From: Paraescarpia echinospica | Taxonomy: Eukaryota > Annelida > Polychaeta > Sabellida > Siboglinidae | Length of the DNA stretch: 64,000 nt | Reading direction: 5' to 3' | Assembly (NCBI GenBank): GCA_020002185.1 | Contig: CM034534.1 | Location: 34,953,559-35,017,558 of the forward strand | Part shown: piece after piece, positions 27,301 to 42,300 of the stretch | Layout of the letters: each line of letters starts with the position of its first letter | Numbering within the stretch: position 1 is the stretch's first letter | Notes under the pieces: model-generated | What the model was told of the DNA's origin: nothing | Seen by the model: only the letters and a program-made list of their open reading frames with translations | The model's database searches: none | Position numbers and translations under genes: made by a program

Positions 27301-30300
27301 AGCTGAGGACAGACAGGAAATCACAAACTTACTACCCACTCCAGACACATTAGGCATGCATTTATCAGTCACTATCTCGGCTACAAGTCATGCCCCCAAA
27401 CTGTTGAAACAACCCATAATGTTGAGAGATTTCAGTGCCGGTGTCGTCACTTGCCGGTACGCACCGTTATTCAATGGATTCACAAGTTGCATACAATTGC
27501 ACATCTTGAGTTAGAGACATAACTAGTCGGATACATCAGCAAAAGGAAATTAAACACAAACATAGTTAATAATTTCTGAGGAAAAACCAGACGTGTGAAT
27601 TTGAAACATATTTTTGTGCAGCAACAGTGCTGTATTTTCCCTGCATGAATGGGTCTTTCTATCACTGTACTAGTATCGTATTTCACTCAAAAACAACTTC
27701 TCTAACAATCTGTTTGCAGTTCCAGTCGATACTGTATTCCTTTTCAAGTATTGTGCAGTCGGCCTACTACTGAAACTGATGCTAGAATAGCTGAGGCCAG
27801 TGCAAGGTCTCCCGGACAGTGCGTACTGTGTCATCATGCAAGATAGCTGGTAGAACTTACGGATGCCAAAAGAGGTTACATGTCTAACCCCGATTAAAAT
27901 TACCCATTTTTACTTCTAGTGTATCTTCCAAAAAGGCAACTGAATCTCCCAAATTTGCACCGTGACCCGAAACAAATAAATGAATAGATTTACTTAATTA
28001 ATGAATAAGACAAACATATATTTACCTCGAAACTACACGCTGAGGCCTTCGCCCAACCACGGGACACTAAAGAGGCACAATGGTGATGATGATGATATTT
28101 ATTGTGTGACAAATGCAAGTGACATGAAACTTGACAACACGTTACAATCCCACTTAAATTAAAGACGATGAACTAAAACTCACCTGAAGAAAGTGATGAA
28201 GAAATGGATGAGATCGACCTGAGGAAACTGGGAGAATGAAATCTGAAGAAACAGAGAATCTTGAATAGAACTCTCCTTAAAACAACATCTGTAAAAACAT
28301 TCTACCTATGGGAAGTTAATGTCTTAGCTACATCAACTATAACAATCTTTGTAAATAAATTCTGTATACTTTCTGAAAGCCAAAGTGAATGTGCGTCACT
28401 TTACCCACTTACACATTGTTTATACTTGATACTAAGTGAATATATGTCACTTTACCCACCTACACATTGTTTATACTTGATACTAAGTGAATATATGTCA
28501 CTTTACCCACCTACACATTGTTTATACTTAATACTAAGTGAATATACGTCACTTTACCCACCTACACATTGTTTATACTTGATACTAAGTGAATATACGT
28601 CACTTTACCCACCTACACATTGTTTATACTTGATACTAAGTGAATATACGTCACTTTACCCACTTACACATTGTTTATACTTGATACTAAGTGAATATAC
28701 ATCACTTTACCCACTTACACATTGTTTATACTTTATACTAAGTGAATATATGTCACTTTATCCACTTACACATTGTTTATACTTGATACTAAGTGAATAT
28801 ATGTCACTTTACCCACTTACACATTGTTTATACTTGATACTAAGTGAATAAATGTCACTTTACCCACTTACTCATTGTTTATACTTGATACTAAGTGAAT
28901 ATACATCACTTTACCCACTTACACATTGTTTATACTTGATACTAAGTTATCTTGTAACACCAATTTTAAAAACACATTTCTCCCAATGTTTACTACTTAT
29001 TCTTCACTTGAAGCTTATTAGTAATTGTAAGTATACGCCTAACCACAGGTATTGATTTATATATCATGTTCATTACAACATTAACTGTTTATTCCTTACA
29101 ACATTGTGCGTTTATCCATTACAAAACTCACTCACTATCCACTACAACACAGGTTTTTGTTTTCAGCATAAAACTTTATTCTTATTCATTACAAACATAC
29201 TGCCTATTCTTTACAGTAATCTATTTATTCATTGCCAAACTAACTATCAATTGATTACAACACTGTTTATTAATTACAACACATACTATTCACATGTACT
29301 TGTTACAGTATTAGATTTGTAATTACATTTAGTCCAGAGGAAGTTGGAGGTAATCGTGCACTAAAGGTCTCACAATGGTTTTTTGTTGATTTTGTATCTT
29401 CAGACTATGGAGAATCAGAATCCGAAGGGTGACAAGCTGTCACCCTTGGGCATTTTGCAGAAATGGCTGGTTTCTATGGCAACCCTATCTCACTTTTGGG
29501 CATAAATGAGAAACACGAATATATGCATATATTAGCAACTATGACAGATGTTATATTCACTAACGTGTCCATTTCTATGTTTTTCGATGTGATGAATCCA
29601 TTGGACATACTATATTGACAATCTAAGGTCAAGGTCAGATGTAAATATCAAGGTCAAACCAAAAATACCACACCAGTTTCATGAAATATTATGAAACGAA
29701 GCATAATATGCCAGAGATCGGAAACACAAAACACACTGACACGCACGCACGTACAAACACAGCAAAACTATATTAACATTATATTACAGCAAAACGAAAG
29801 TGACAGGCTACCTCACAACTTGGCATCAATGAGAAAAAACGAATACACGCATTGCCGACGAACACGACCATTTAGATGATCTACAGTTGTTGCAAGTACA
29901 CTTGATGAGTGTCAAAATGTCTTCTGGAGCGGGTGCTGCATTGCTTTTTAGCATCACTGGTCGCAAAGTTGCGTTTACTGCACTTGCTGTCCATCCATAT
30001 TGAAGAGGATCTACGTCAGGTGGAGTCGTCTGGGTATCATGTTTCCAGATGCAGCTTTGCAAGTGAGCTCTCATCACATTTAGTCGAAAGACCTCATTGG
30101 TGGGAGGCAGACACATCAGCTTTGGAGCCGAGACAATATTTGCCCTTGCAGTTTTCAATTTCCACATCTTGTAGCGCACATCGGTCATAGTTGTGGCTTC
30201 AGCAAATCCATAGCAAGCAGCTATGAATGTTGTAGATTGTTCGACTACATCTGCAATTTGATCTGTAGGCTCGCCCAGTTCCGAAAGTTGATAGCCTGAT

Positions 30301-33300
30301 TGAAGGACTTTCACTGTTTTAGCCTTTCCAATGCCACAGTACTGAGCCACAGTGTCACAGCCTGACAAGGCGTGAGCTGCTAGTAGGTGTCCAGCAATGT
30401 ATCTGTGCATGTGCGCACTTGCTTGGATGTCATTGCATGTCCTGTCTGTGGATGTGGCTTCCATCGTTACAGGGCAGGTGAGGTTTCCTTGTTGGTAGAA
30501 GTGGATTAACAGTACGAACACGTCAGTATCATCCAAAATGACATTGATATTACAGTTCATAGCATCAGCTTCCATAACTGGTGGTTGATGATCACATCAG
30601 CCTCTTCCTGGGTGTTTCTCATGTCTTCCCGGTCAATCATTATGCCATTGTTGATTTCTACAGGGACCGGATCACTTCCTGTTACCACAAGTTTGTGGCG
30701 CATCATTTTTAACTGTTTCCCTGTTCCCGTAGAGTCTCAACGATCAGATCGATCAGTTGTACTTTGTTATATGTCACAGTTACTTCCTGTGATGGGAGTA
30801 GCATTGAGTGTGTGAGTCGGTGGTGTCTGCTTGCTTCTTTCACTCTTGCTATACTGGTGACACCTTTGATACTGTAGTCGACGTATCTGTCAAACATCAA
30901 ATACACATCAGAGTCCTTCATCGTTCTTGCCACATATGCAACAAAGTTGTCAATAAATCGTTGCACTTTATCTTGTGTTGGCCAATGAACTACCCAGAAT
31001 ATGGCTGATCCATCGATTATCACACTGGTAGCTTTGGGTGCAGTTCTTGCCGGCACGTCAACGTTTAGCTTGTTCTTTAGTGTTGACTTGTTTGTTGCTA
31101 ATCTCATTTCACCAGCGTTGGTGAACATTGGAGTAGGCATCGGGGCCAACTCGTACTTCAGAGCTTTCTCAATGTCCATGTCTCTGCCAGAAGCCTGCAG
31201 ACCAATGATGCGTGAATAAATCAGATTGGTGTCGTATATCTTTGTGTAGCCTACTTTGATGTGTCGTTTCATGGCTGCCATGGTATGCACTTGTTTGGGA
31301 AGAGTATAGTGGAACCCGAGAGGCCAACTGTTTTCATACTGGTTCATCATCTACTGACCTATTGACACAGCTTCATGTACATTCACCGCAGATTCAGTAG
31401 CTATTCTGCCACTCACAATGTGGATGATGTTGTCATTTGGGTGAGTGGAAGGATCAAGTGGATCAATCGACTCTTGCAATTTCTGTTTGATTTTCGATCT
31501 GTCTTTATCATCTGATGTCAGCCGAGCTTTCGTTTCCTCTTTGTGAAGATGTTGGTGACATTTCTTACCGGAGCTCATGTCAGGAATAATACTAGTGGGT
31601 CCCTTTCCATACCACATGAAAGTTGTTTTGATCATCAAGTCCATCCACATGCCATTACATATGCCTGGAGTGTGCCGGGTGACGTGATCTCCATTCATGA
31701 ACATTACGAAGATGTATGTCGGCATCGCCGCAATTGAGCGCAGATAATAAAGGCCATAGTAAGCATAATTTGGGTGATGAGCAGCAAAAAAGTAGGGCAT
31801 CATATACTCCACAGCAAGCAGGTGAAGTGCTCAGTTTGCTTCCTTCTCAGCTCGACAAAACAGCATCATTAGTAGAACATGTTTTATTAGCATATCTACC
31901 CAGAGTTCTGCTTTGGTTAGCTCTGTTTTCTAGCTCATACATTAAGCTATTTGGCTCGTCAACTTGTTGCACCATGCTATGAAGAAGTCCCTCCATCACC
32001 ATCCTCAGTGCTTGGAAGTTCTGTGGAAACCGCTTGCCTGTCACCATGTGGGCAACCCCTCCAAAAGCACATTCCATGACATCAGACAGCCCAGTGTCTG
32101 CCATCAGGGCTCCGATACATCCAATAAAGTTCATTATGAAGTGCATGCCCCCAAGCGTAGAATGAAATTGTTGAATCATTCTGGGTATGCCCATGTATTG
32201 TTCACTGCAACTTTGTAAAGTTGCTGGTCACAAGTGAACACCACAATGTGTTGTTCGACAGACTTCACAAGCCTTTCTGCCTCCAGCATAGCTGTTAGCA
32301 TGGTGTCTGGATCAGATGGCTTCATGCCAATCAAAGGTGTATACACACATGTGGCAGCTGGCCTTACCAGGTGACCCTCATTTCTATTTAACACACTGTT
32401 GAATCCATTCCACTCTGGACATGCCTTAACACTCTGAAGACATCCTTGGCTTTATTACAAAACACAAGTATACTTGCAATGCCTGTTGCTTTAAAAATGA
32501 GGAGATCATCTGCAAAATGCATCAACACTGCACTCAGTAGTGCTCTTCTGGACATGACGGTGACTCCAAATCTTTGATAAAGTTTGTATATATTTCTGAT
32601 GCATTTCTTATGGGCGATCGATCCGCACCTATGTCAGAAATTAGTTTATTATATGCTGGATCTTTCGAAACTTCTCCAAGAACTTCAGTACGACTAGAAG
32701 CACGCTGTACCATTTTGGGTGCCATAAATTTGTTGTTGCAGTCATAGTGGTATCTAGCATCAGCTGCATGCAGATCACTGAGAGCTCCTCCTACTCTCAC
32801 TGATACTTCACTAGCCCACTGATCTCCACGCGCTTGACAAATCTCCAGTACAGCTGTCTTGAATGGCTTCTGATGGACTCGGTCAGCAATTGTACGAACT
32901 CTGGCATATTATGCTTCGTTTCATAATATTTCATGAAATTGGTGTATATTTTAGGTTTGACCTTGACATGTATGTATGACCTTGACCTTAGATCATCAAT
33001 ATAGCGTGTCCAGTGGATTCATCATGTCGAAAAACATAGAAATGGACACATTAATGAATATAACATCTGTCATAGTTACTAATATATGCATATATTCGTG
33101 TGTCTCATTTATGCCCAAAAGTGAGATAGGGTTGCCATAGAAACCAGCTATTTCTGCAAAACGCCCAAGGGTGACAACTTGTCACCCTCCGGATTCTGTT
33201 TCTCCATTGTCTTAAAATACAAAATCATGAAAAACCCATTGTGGGACCTTTAGTGCAAGGTTGGACCAAAAATCCCACTTTGGCTGCCGGACTAATTTGT

Positions 33301-36300
33301 ATTTATTTAAAAAGTGCTACAAGTATCTTAAGAACTTAAGGTAATTGTTTTTATTGTTACTTACCTGTAGCAGGAATGGCGTGTCAAAGTCATAGACATA
33401 GACAAAGAAGGTTGTGTTTGTGTCTTCACCAAACGCATACAACTTATGGCTGAACTTGGTCGACAGATAGTGGCACTTAAACCCCGTCTGAATATAAGTC
33501 TCCGACGACAACCGGGCTGAAACCATGGAGACAACATCACTTAAATTTTGTTAGAATGTAAGTCTCTGATGGCAACTGGGCTGAAACCATGGAGACATCA
33601 CTTAAACTGTGTCAGAATTTAGGTCTTCCATGGCAACCAGGCTGAAACAATGGAAATAACATCACTTACTCTTTGGTGAAACTGTGAGAGATCCTACTCA
33701 CAAGATACGACTGTGATATTAATGTAAGAGATCTTTGTTGATATAAGATATCCTACTCACAAGATACGACTGTGATATTGATATAAGATATCCTACTCAC
33801 ATGATATGACTGTGATGTTGATATAAGATATCCTACTCACATGATAGGACTGTGATGTTGATGTATGATATCTTACTCACACGATAGGACTGTGATGTTG
33901 ATATAAGATATCCAACACACATGATACGGCTGTGATGTTGATATAAGATATCCAACTCACATGATACGACTGTGATGTTGATATAAGATATCCAACTCAC
34001 ATGATACGACTGTGATGTTGATATAAGATATCCAACTCACATGATACGACTGTGATGTTGATATAAGATACCCTACTCACAAGATATGACTGTGATGTTG
34101 ATATAAGATATCCAACTCACATGATATGAATGTGATGTTGATGTATGATACCCTACTCACAAGATATGACGGTGATGTTGATGTATGATATCCTACTCAC
34201 AAGATATAACAGTGACATAGATATAAGATATGTTACTCACATGATACGACTGTGATGTTGATATAAGATATCCTACTATTGTTACAAATGTGATGTTGAT
34301 ATAAGATATCCTACTCACACGATACGACTGTGATATTGATATAAGATATCCTACTCACATCATATGACTGTGATGTTGATATAAGATATCCTACTCACAA
34401 GATACGATTGATGTTGATGTGTGATATCCTACTCACAAGATACAACAGTGATGTTGATGTAAGAGATCCTACTCACAAGATATGACTGTGACGTTGATGT
34501 AAGATATCCTACTCACAAGATACGACTGTGACGTTGATGTAAGATATCCTACTCACAAGATATGACTGTGACGTTGATGTAAGATATCCTACTCACAAGA
34601 TATGACTGTGACGTTGATGTAAGATATCCTACTCACAAGATACGACTGTGATGTTGATAAAAGATATCCTACTCACAAGATACGACTGTGATGTTGACGT
34701 GTGATATCCTACTCACATGATATGAATGTGATGTTGATATAAGACATCCTACTCACAAGATACGGCTGTGATTTTAAAACAGATATAACAAGATTTTTAA
34801 CAAGATTGCCACCCAGAGAATTAACTCTAGGTGGCAGGTGGACATGGAAGCCCTTTGGCTTATCGAGAGTCCGACCCTTTTATCTATGTGTATCCCGCCA
34901 TTCTGAGGTATGTGTCAATTTTATTTTTAAACATATTTACGCTACTAGCACCCACACAATCAACATATATTCTGTTCCATTCATTTACATTCCTTTGTGA
35001 AAATGAGAACTTTCTTATATCTAATCTACACGGCTCCTTTGCTAATGTAACTTTATGTCCTCTAGTCCTTCTAACTTTTATAACTGAGAAAAAAATATTT
35101 CTATCAATATTTTGATAACCATTCATTATTTTAAACACTTCTATCTGATCTCCTCTCAATCTCCTGGTCTCTAGTTTTGTTAAGCTGCAATTTTGTAGGC
35201 GTATTTCGTAACTAAGATCCCTCAGTTTTGGTATCATTTTAGTTGCTCTCCTCTGCACTCTTTCTAGCATATCTATGTCCTTCCTGCGATATGGCCTCCA
35301 CGCTTGAATACAATATTCTAAATGAGGCCTAACTATTGTTTTGTACAGCGGTATTATTAGCTCTTTTTCCTTATACGTTATGTTTCGCCTAATTAATCCA
35401 AGGATTTTATTTCCCTTTGAAGCTGCAATTCTGCACTGCTCTGAAACCTTCATATCAGCACTAATGGTTAACCCTAAGTCCTTTTCTTTTATAGTAATAC
35501 TTAGTACAGTACCCCCCATTGTATATTCTACCTCTTCATTCTCATGTCCTGCGTGGAGGCATTTACATTTCCCAAAATTTAACAGCATTCGCCACTTTTT
35601 AGACCATTTGATCAACTTGTCAAGATCATCTTGTAAATGTTGTCTATCTCCATCACTTTTAATCCTTCTAAACACTTTTGTATCATCCGCAAATTTCAAC
35701 ACCTTGCTTGTTATTTCATCATCCAAATCGTTGATATATATTAAGAATAATATAGGTCCTAGTATTGATCCCTGTGGTACCCCACTCAATACCGATTTCC
35801 AGTTTGAAGCCTCCCCATCAACTACTACACGTTGTCTTCTGTCAATCAGCCATTTTTTTATCCAGTTTATTATACCATTTCCTATGCCATGGGCCTTTAG
35901 TTTAAGCAGTAATCTTTGATGTGGTACTTTGTCGAAAGCTTTTTGAAAATCTAAGTAGACGATATCTACTGGTGATCCCTCATCTACCCACTTAGTGATG
36001 TCTTCCAAAAAAACATAACATATTTGTTAAGCATGACCTCGCTTTAAAAAACTCATGTTGAGATGGGTTTATCAAGTTATGTTTAACAAGAAAATCCACC
36101 ATGTGATCTTTAATTAGTCTTTCTAATAATTTGCAAATCACTGATGTTAAACTCACTGGTCTATAGTTCTCTGACTTGTTTCTCGAACCTTTTTTAAATA
36201 ACGGTATAATATTTGCCTCTTTCTATTCCAAAGGAACCACTCCCTCTTCTAATGACAAATTGAAAACTGTTGCAAGCGGTATGCTAATTTGTTCTACAAT

Positions 36301-39300
36301 TTCCAATAGTAGTTTGGGCGGAATCCCATCCATTCCAGGTGAATTATTATCCTTCACAGCCCTTATTTTCTTAGCTACCATTTCCGGGGTTACAATTAAT
36401 TGTCCTAAATAGTCTGAATCTGCCCCCTTGAACTTAGCCTCTGGTACTGGCAGTGAACTAATATCTTCTCTGGCAAACACTGAACTAAAGTACTCATTCA
36501 GGTCTTCTGCCATTAAAAATCCCTCTGATATTATATTTCCAGCACTATCTTCTAGAGGATGTTAATATATGAGATCCTACTTACAAGATACAGCTGTGAT
36601 GTTAATATAAGAGTTCCTACTCACAAGATACGGCTGTGATGTTAATATAAGAGATCCTACTCACAATATACGATTGTGATGTTAATATAAGAGATCCTAC
36701 TCACAAGATACGGCTGTGATGTTAATATAAGAGATCCTACTCACAAGATCCGGCTGTGATGTTAATATAAGAGATCCTACTCACAATATACGATTGTGAT
36801 GTTAATATAAGAGATCCTACTCACAAGATATGGCTGTGATGTTAATATAAGAGATCCTACTCACAATATACGATTGTGATGTTAATATAAGATATCCTAC
36901 TCACAAGATACGGCTGTGATGTTAATATAAGAGATCCTACTCACAAGATATGGCTGTGATGTTAATATAAGAGATCCTACTCACAATATACGATTGTGAT
37001 GTTAATATAAGAGATCCTACTAACAAGATACGGCTGTGATGTTAATATAAGAGATCCTATTCACAAGATACGGCTGTGATGTTAATATAAGAGATCCTAC
37101 TCACAATATACGATTGTGATGTTAATATAAGAGATCCTACTCACAAGATAGGTCTGTGATGTTAAAGGGAATAAAAACATCTGTTGCTCGAATTCATGTT
37201 ATATTACATCCTGCTATCTATTTCCACGTCCACCAAGCACAAAAAATCAAAAAAATTCAATTAATTAGAAATTCCACATTTTATGGTGTGCATCCAGACA
37301 TTTTGGAATATGCATATTTTTGCCACGCTTTTCGGGATGCCGAGATGTGACGTCACTTATGACACACACTCGCATCAGGCCGACCCTTTCCATGCATTCA
37401 GAGCATGTTTACAAGGATAGCTTTTGGGTCGAAACGAGCGTCAGAACGAGTTCCACATGAATCAAATTTTATTCAAAATAACGAATGCGAATGGGCCTAC
37501 AAGTCAACTAGGTTTCGCCGAGCTTGGGCTCGTTTTCAGAATAATTATATCGAATGCAACCAACGGGAGATAATCTACACCAATAAACATACATAGCAAA
37601 CAAATATTGTATCCAGCTACATAAAGTAACGTGTATAATTTCATAATAACACTAGAATATCGATATATGAAGGAGTTGTACAATTTATCATAACAACTTA
37701 AATCAGTCAGAGAGTCTCCGTTGGTCCCGCTAGCTCAGTGGGTAGGCGTGTTGGTTACTTGTCGTTCATTTTACAATCGGGCGACGCCGGTTCAATCCTG
37801 ACAGCATGCAAACCTTTCATTTTGTTTTCACTTTTTTTGTTTGTTTTCACGAAGTAATATAAACAAATCATTTTATACTATAATGCACTGTTTGTAAATA
37901 TTTTTTTTATTTTTGTATTAATTATTTATTCGCCACAAAAATGAAAATATGGTCATTATATATAACGATGTTTCTAAATTGTATTTATCCAGACAGATCT
38001 CAATCTGTTTTCACATATATAATTACAATATATTACCGTACAATATATTTACAATTAATAAATTATATATCCATTACATTATATTTGTTTGGATAAATAA
38101 AATTTAGAAACATCGTTATATAATGACCATATTTTCATTTTTGTAGCGAATAAATAATTACTGCAAAATAAAAATCATTTACAAATAGTGCATCATAGTA
38201 TACTAAATGATTTGGTTTATATTACTTAGTGAAAACATAAACAAAAAAAGTGTAAAGAAAATCAATAGTTTGCATGCTGTCAGGGATTGAACCGCCGATT
38301 GTAAAATAAAATGACAAGTAACCAACGACCTACCCAATGAGATAGCGGGACCAACGGACTCTGACTGATTTAAGTTGTTATGATAAATTGTACATATCAT
38401 ATATCGATATTCTAGTGATATATTATTATATACACTTACTGTAGTATACAATATATGTTTATTGGTGTAGATTATCTCCGTTGGTTGCATTCGATATAAT
38501 TTTCCCAAACAGCCCAAGTCCTTGTAGGCCCATCGCATTCGCTATAATTATTCTGAAAACGAGCCCAAACTCGACGAAACCTAGTCGACTTGTAGGCCTA
38601 TTCGCTGTTTTGAATAAAATTCGATTCATGTGGAACCGTAAGATAACTGCTTGTTCCTCTATGATGACTAGTGTTTGTATTACGTCGGAATATTGCACAA
38701 TAACTCGTTCTGACGCTCGTTTCGACCCAAAAGCTATCCTTGTAAACATGCTCTGAATGCATGGAAAGGGTCGGCCTGATGCGAGTGTGTGTCATAAGTG
38801 ACGTCACGATACCACGTGATCGCCTAGCTCATTAAAATTTCATTTTCCGTGGGAATCGCTCCACAGATGGGCTTAAAATCGAATTTATGCTACAAATGTA
38901 TTTTTCTGTATTTGTTTAATGTTGTTAAATGTTACATACAATGTTAAACTTTGTGTTCACATGGAAAAAGGATTTTAGCTAATGCCTTATTTTTATTTCC
39001 TTTAATATAAGAGATCCTACTCACAATATACGATTGTGATGTTAATATAAGAGATCCTACTCACAATATACGATTGTGATGTTAATATAAGAGATCCTAC
39101 TCACAATATATATGATTGTGATGTTAATATTAGATATCCTAATCACAAGATATGGCTGTGATGTTAATATAAGAGATCCTACTCACAATATATATGATTG
39201 TGATGTTAATATAAGAGATCCTACTCACAATATACGATTGTGATGTTAATATAAGAGATCCTACTCACAATATACGATTGTGATGTTAATATAAGAGATC

Positions 39301-42300
39301 CTACTCACAATATACGATTGTGATGTTAATATAAGAGATCCTACTCACAATATACGATTGTGAATGTTAATATTGGAGATCCTACTCACAAGATACGATT
39401 GTGATGTTAATATTAGAGATTCTACTCACAAGATACGATTGTGATGTTAATATTAGAGATCCTACTCACATGATACGACTGTGACGTTGATATAAGCATG
39501 GCCTGAACAATTCACCGTGAAGTCCACATCGTGGTCATTCTGTAAAATAACAAAGTAAATTAAAGTTGATGAAAAGATGCTCTAAATGCAATTTACATCG
39601 AATTATATGCTGGTCTTTTAGGTACTGATATTTTTATATAAACTTTCTTTATATAAACAATAAATCTACCTTAAACAGGGTAACATAACTTTGTTCACCT
39701 GACTTCATCATTTTTCTATTTCCCATGTAAAATAATTCCTGATAAAAAACAGACTACATGCATCAATAAAATGTCAAACATGAAGTATAATATGATGATA
39801 TTTTAAATTTCATTAAAAACTCTGAGAATTATGGCATATTAATTACACAAAACCACAAACTAGCTAAACAGTATCACAAAACCAATGACAATCATTGTAC
39901 ATTCCGATTAGAAATTAATTCTAAACAAATACAACTGACAACATTCAGCGCTGACAATGGCATAAATTGACACACAATGACACTGACCTTGACGGGAGTA
40001 TTCATGAAGTTGATATGTGTGTAGTGTGTGTCTTCTTCCTTCGACAGGTTGAATGTGAACTGATAATCTGTCACCAACTCATCTGTACAAAGTGACATCA
40101 AGTACCATTGTAATGGGTAGTGGAGAATACCTGGTGTAACTGTGTGTCACTAAGTGACATCAAGTACCGTTGTAATGGGTAGTGGAAGATACCTGGTGTA
40201 ACTGTGTGTCACTAAGTGACATCAAGTACCGTTGTAATGGGTAATGGAGAATATCTGGTGTAAATGTGTGTCACTAAGTGACATCAAGTACCGTTGTAAT
40301 GGGTAGTGGAGAATACCTGGTGTAACAGTGTGACACTAAGTGACATCAAGTACCGTTGTAGAATACCTGGTGTAACTGTGTCACGAAGTGACATCAAGTA
40401 CCGTTGTAATGGGTAGTGGAGAATACCTGGTGTAACTGTGTGTCACTAAGTGACATCAAGTACCATTGTAATGGGTAGTGGAGAATACCTGGTGTAACGG
40501 TGTGACACTAAGTGACATCAAGTACCGTTGTAGAATACCTGGTGTAACTGTGTCATGAAGTGACATCAAGTACCGTTGTAATGGGTAGTGGAGAATACCT
40601 GGTGTAACTGTGTGTCACTAAGTGACATCAAGTACTGTTGTAATGGGTAGTGGAGAATACCTGGTGTAACTGTGTGTCACTAAGTGACATCAAGTACAGT
40701 TGTAACGGGTAGTGGAGGATACCTGGTGTAACTGTCACTAAGCAATCCTAAGGAACCCCCTAATCACGACAAACTAATTATCATGGAGTAGCAGACAGAA
40801 CTGGCCATGGGCCTTAGTTCTTGGTATCAGTCATAAATAGTTAGAGATTATGTGTTAACTGAAAACAAATCTTCACTGACTCTTGTACTTTTCAATATCT
40901 TCCTCAACTGTCTTTATTACATGAATCTTGTCGCTTTAACCAAAATATGTCCCATGTATGGTTGCGTTTGTCAAATAAAACTGGAGTTCATATTTACAGG
41001 TCAGTTGAATTTTTAAATTCTTTTTGATTAATGTACATTTTTTGTTTTAATGCTGGTTGAGATAACCATCTCTGAAAAAGACCTGCTCTATTTACAGTCG
41101 CGCCTCGTTATAACGCGGTAGTCGGGGTCCACGAAATGAATCCGCGTTATAAACGAGGCGCGTTATAAACGAGGCGCGTTCCCATATCTGCCGTCAGGGG
41201 CGCTACGACGACGACCGACATCGCTGCTGCACGAAGAACGCCATCGAAGCCAACCAAAGTGTGCACGTCGCGCAGTCTATACGCAGTTTATGAAGCTTAT
41301 TAAACTGCCAGCCAATGTCAGTGTGTAGTCTGTTTAAATGTCGTACACTGTTGGACACTGTTGAACTGAATAAAATACATGAATTGTGTACCGTTTTTAA
41401 ATAAACAACGGACCAACAAGCCACGGTCAACTGAACGATAATATGGTACCGTTGACGTAATATCTAAAATAATGACCTGGCACTCAGCAGCCGAATACGC
41501 ACATGATTTGAGAAACGCTGTGTTAGAGTTGATTAAGAATTTAAATCTATAAGTACGCTCACAATTGGCTTAACTTCGTCTTTCAATCAATATCAAAATA
41601 CCAATTTTGATAGCACATTTACCGTGCCGAACAATATTACGATTCACCAATTCATATGCGGTTGACGAATTAATATTTTGGCGCACCAGTACAGGCAGTA
41701 GCTTTGCGTTCATCGCAGCGAAAAGCTAATATTTGTTACGCAATGTTAGCTTACTGATCTTGCCTACTAAGCTGTATTAAAACGTATTTAACCCATTATT
41801 AAGCAAGGCGTATTTGTGAATTTCAATTACACTTTACAAGCCGCCCGGCACCGAAACCAGGCGAACTGGCGATCCGCGGAAGCCATGAGCATGACTAGCA
41901 GATTGGAAACGATTCATTTGATGTCGGCGCAAAACAAACAATACTTCGCTCCACATTTACTGTTCCTAAAGTTAAAACTGACCATAATTATAGTCAAAGA
42001 AACTTTGATAGCATTAATTGGCAGTGCAGAATAAACAACGGCAACGTAGTGACGCGCCTCACACTTGATTCGTTGCAGTTGTACGTCAACGTTAAATTTA
42101 TTGTCCGCCAACTAGTCTTTCAACATACACATGCCGTGGACAAAGACGGGGATAACTTCACATAAAACAATTGACAGTTATTACCGTGTTAATATAGTTT
42201 GTCATAGCGCCCATTTCCCCCCTGGCAGCAGAAATTCGGGGTCCACGACCGACCGCGTTATAACCGAATCCGCGTTATAATAGGGCGTGACTGTATTAAT

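Larger units (their letters stand above)
37166..39001. mobile_element. Large foldback transposon, Kolobok/T2-like, non-autonomous
   Basis: Two inverted arms (37166 to about 37994, and about 38088-39001) surround a loop of about 90 bp. The ends read TTAA|AGGGAATAAAAA and, on the other strand, TTAA|AGGAAATAAAAA. TTAA is duplicated at 37162-37165 and 39002-39005, and the uninterrupted minisatellite has a single TTAA at this place. The TTAAAGGRR start is the signature of the T2 family, which belongs to the Kolobok superfamily. Each arm includes a tRNA-like segment. There is no transposase ORF, so it needs an enzyme in trans. Confidence 0.85.

Noticed and set aside
28261..29055. 196-codon repetitive frame on the + strand
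   Set aside because: The 51-bp unit is a multiple of three and happens to lack stops. It is antisense to the attractin intron, with no flanking exon signals.
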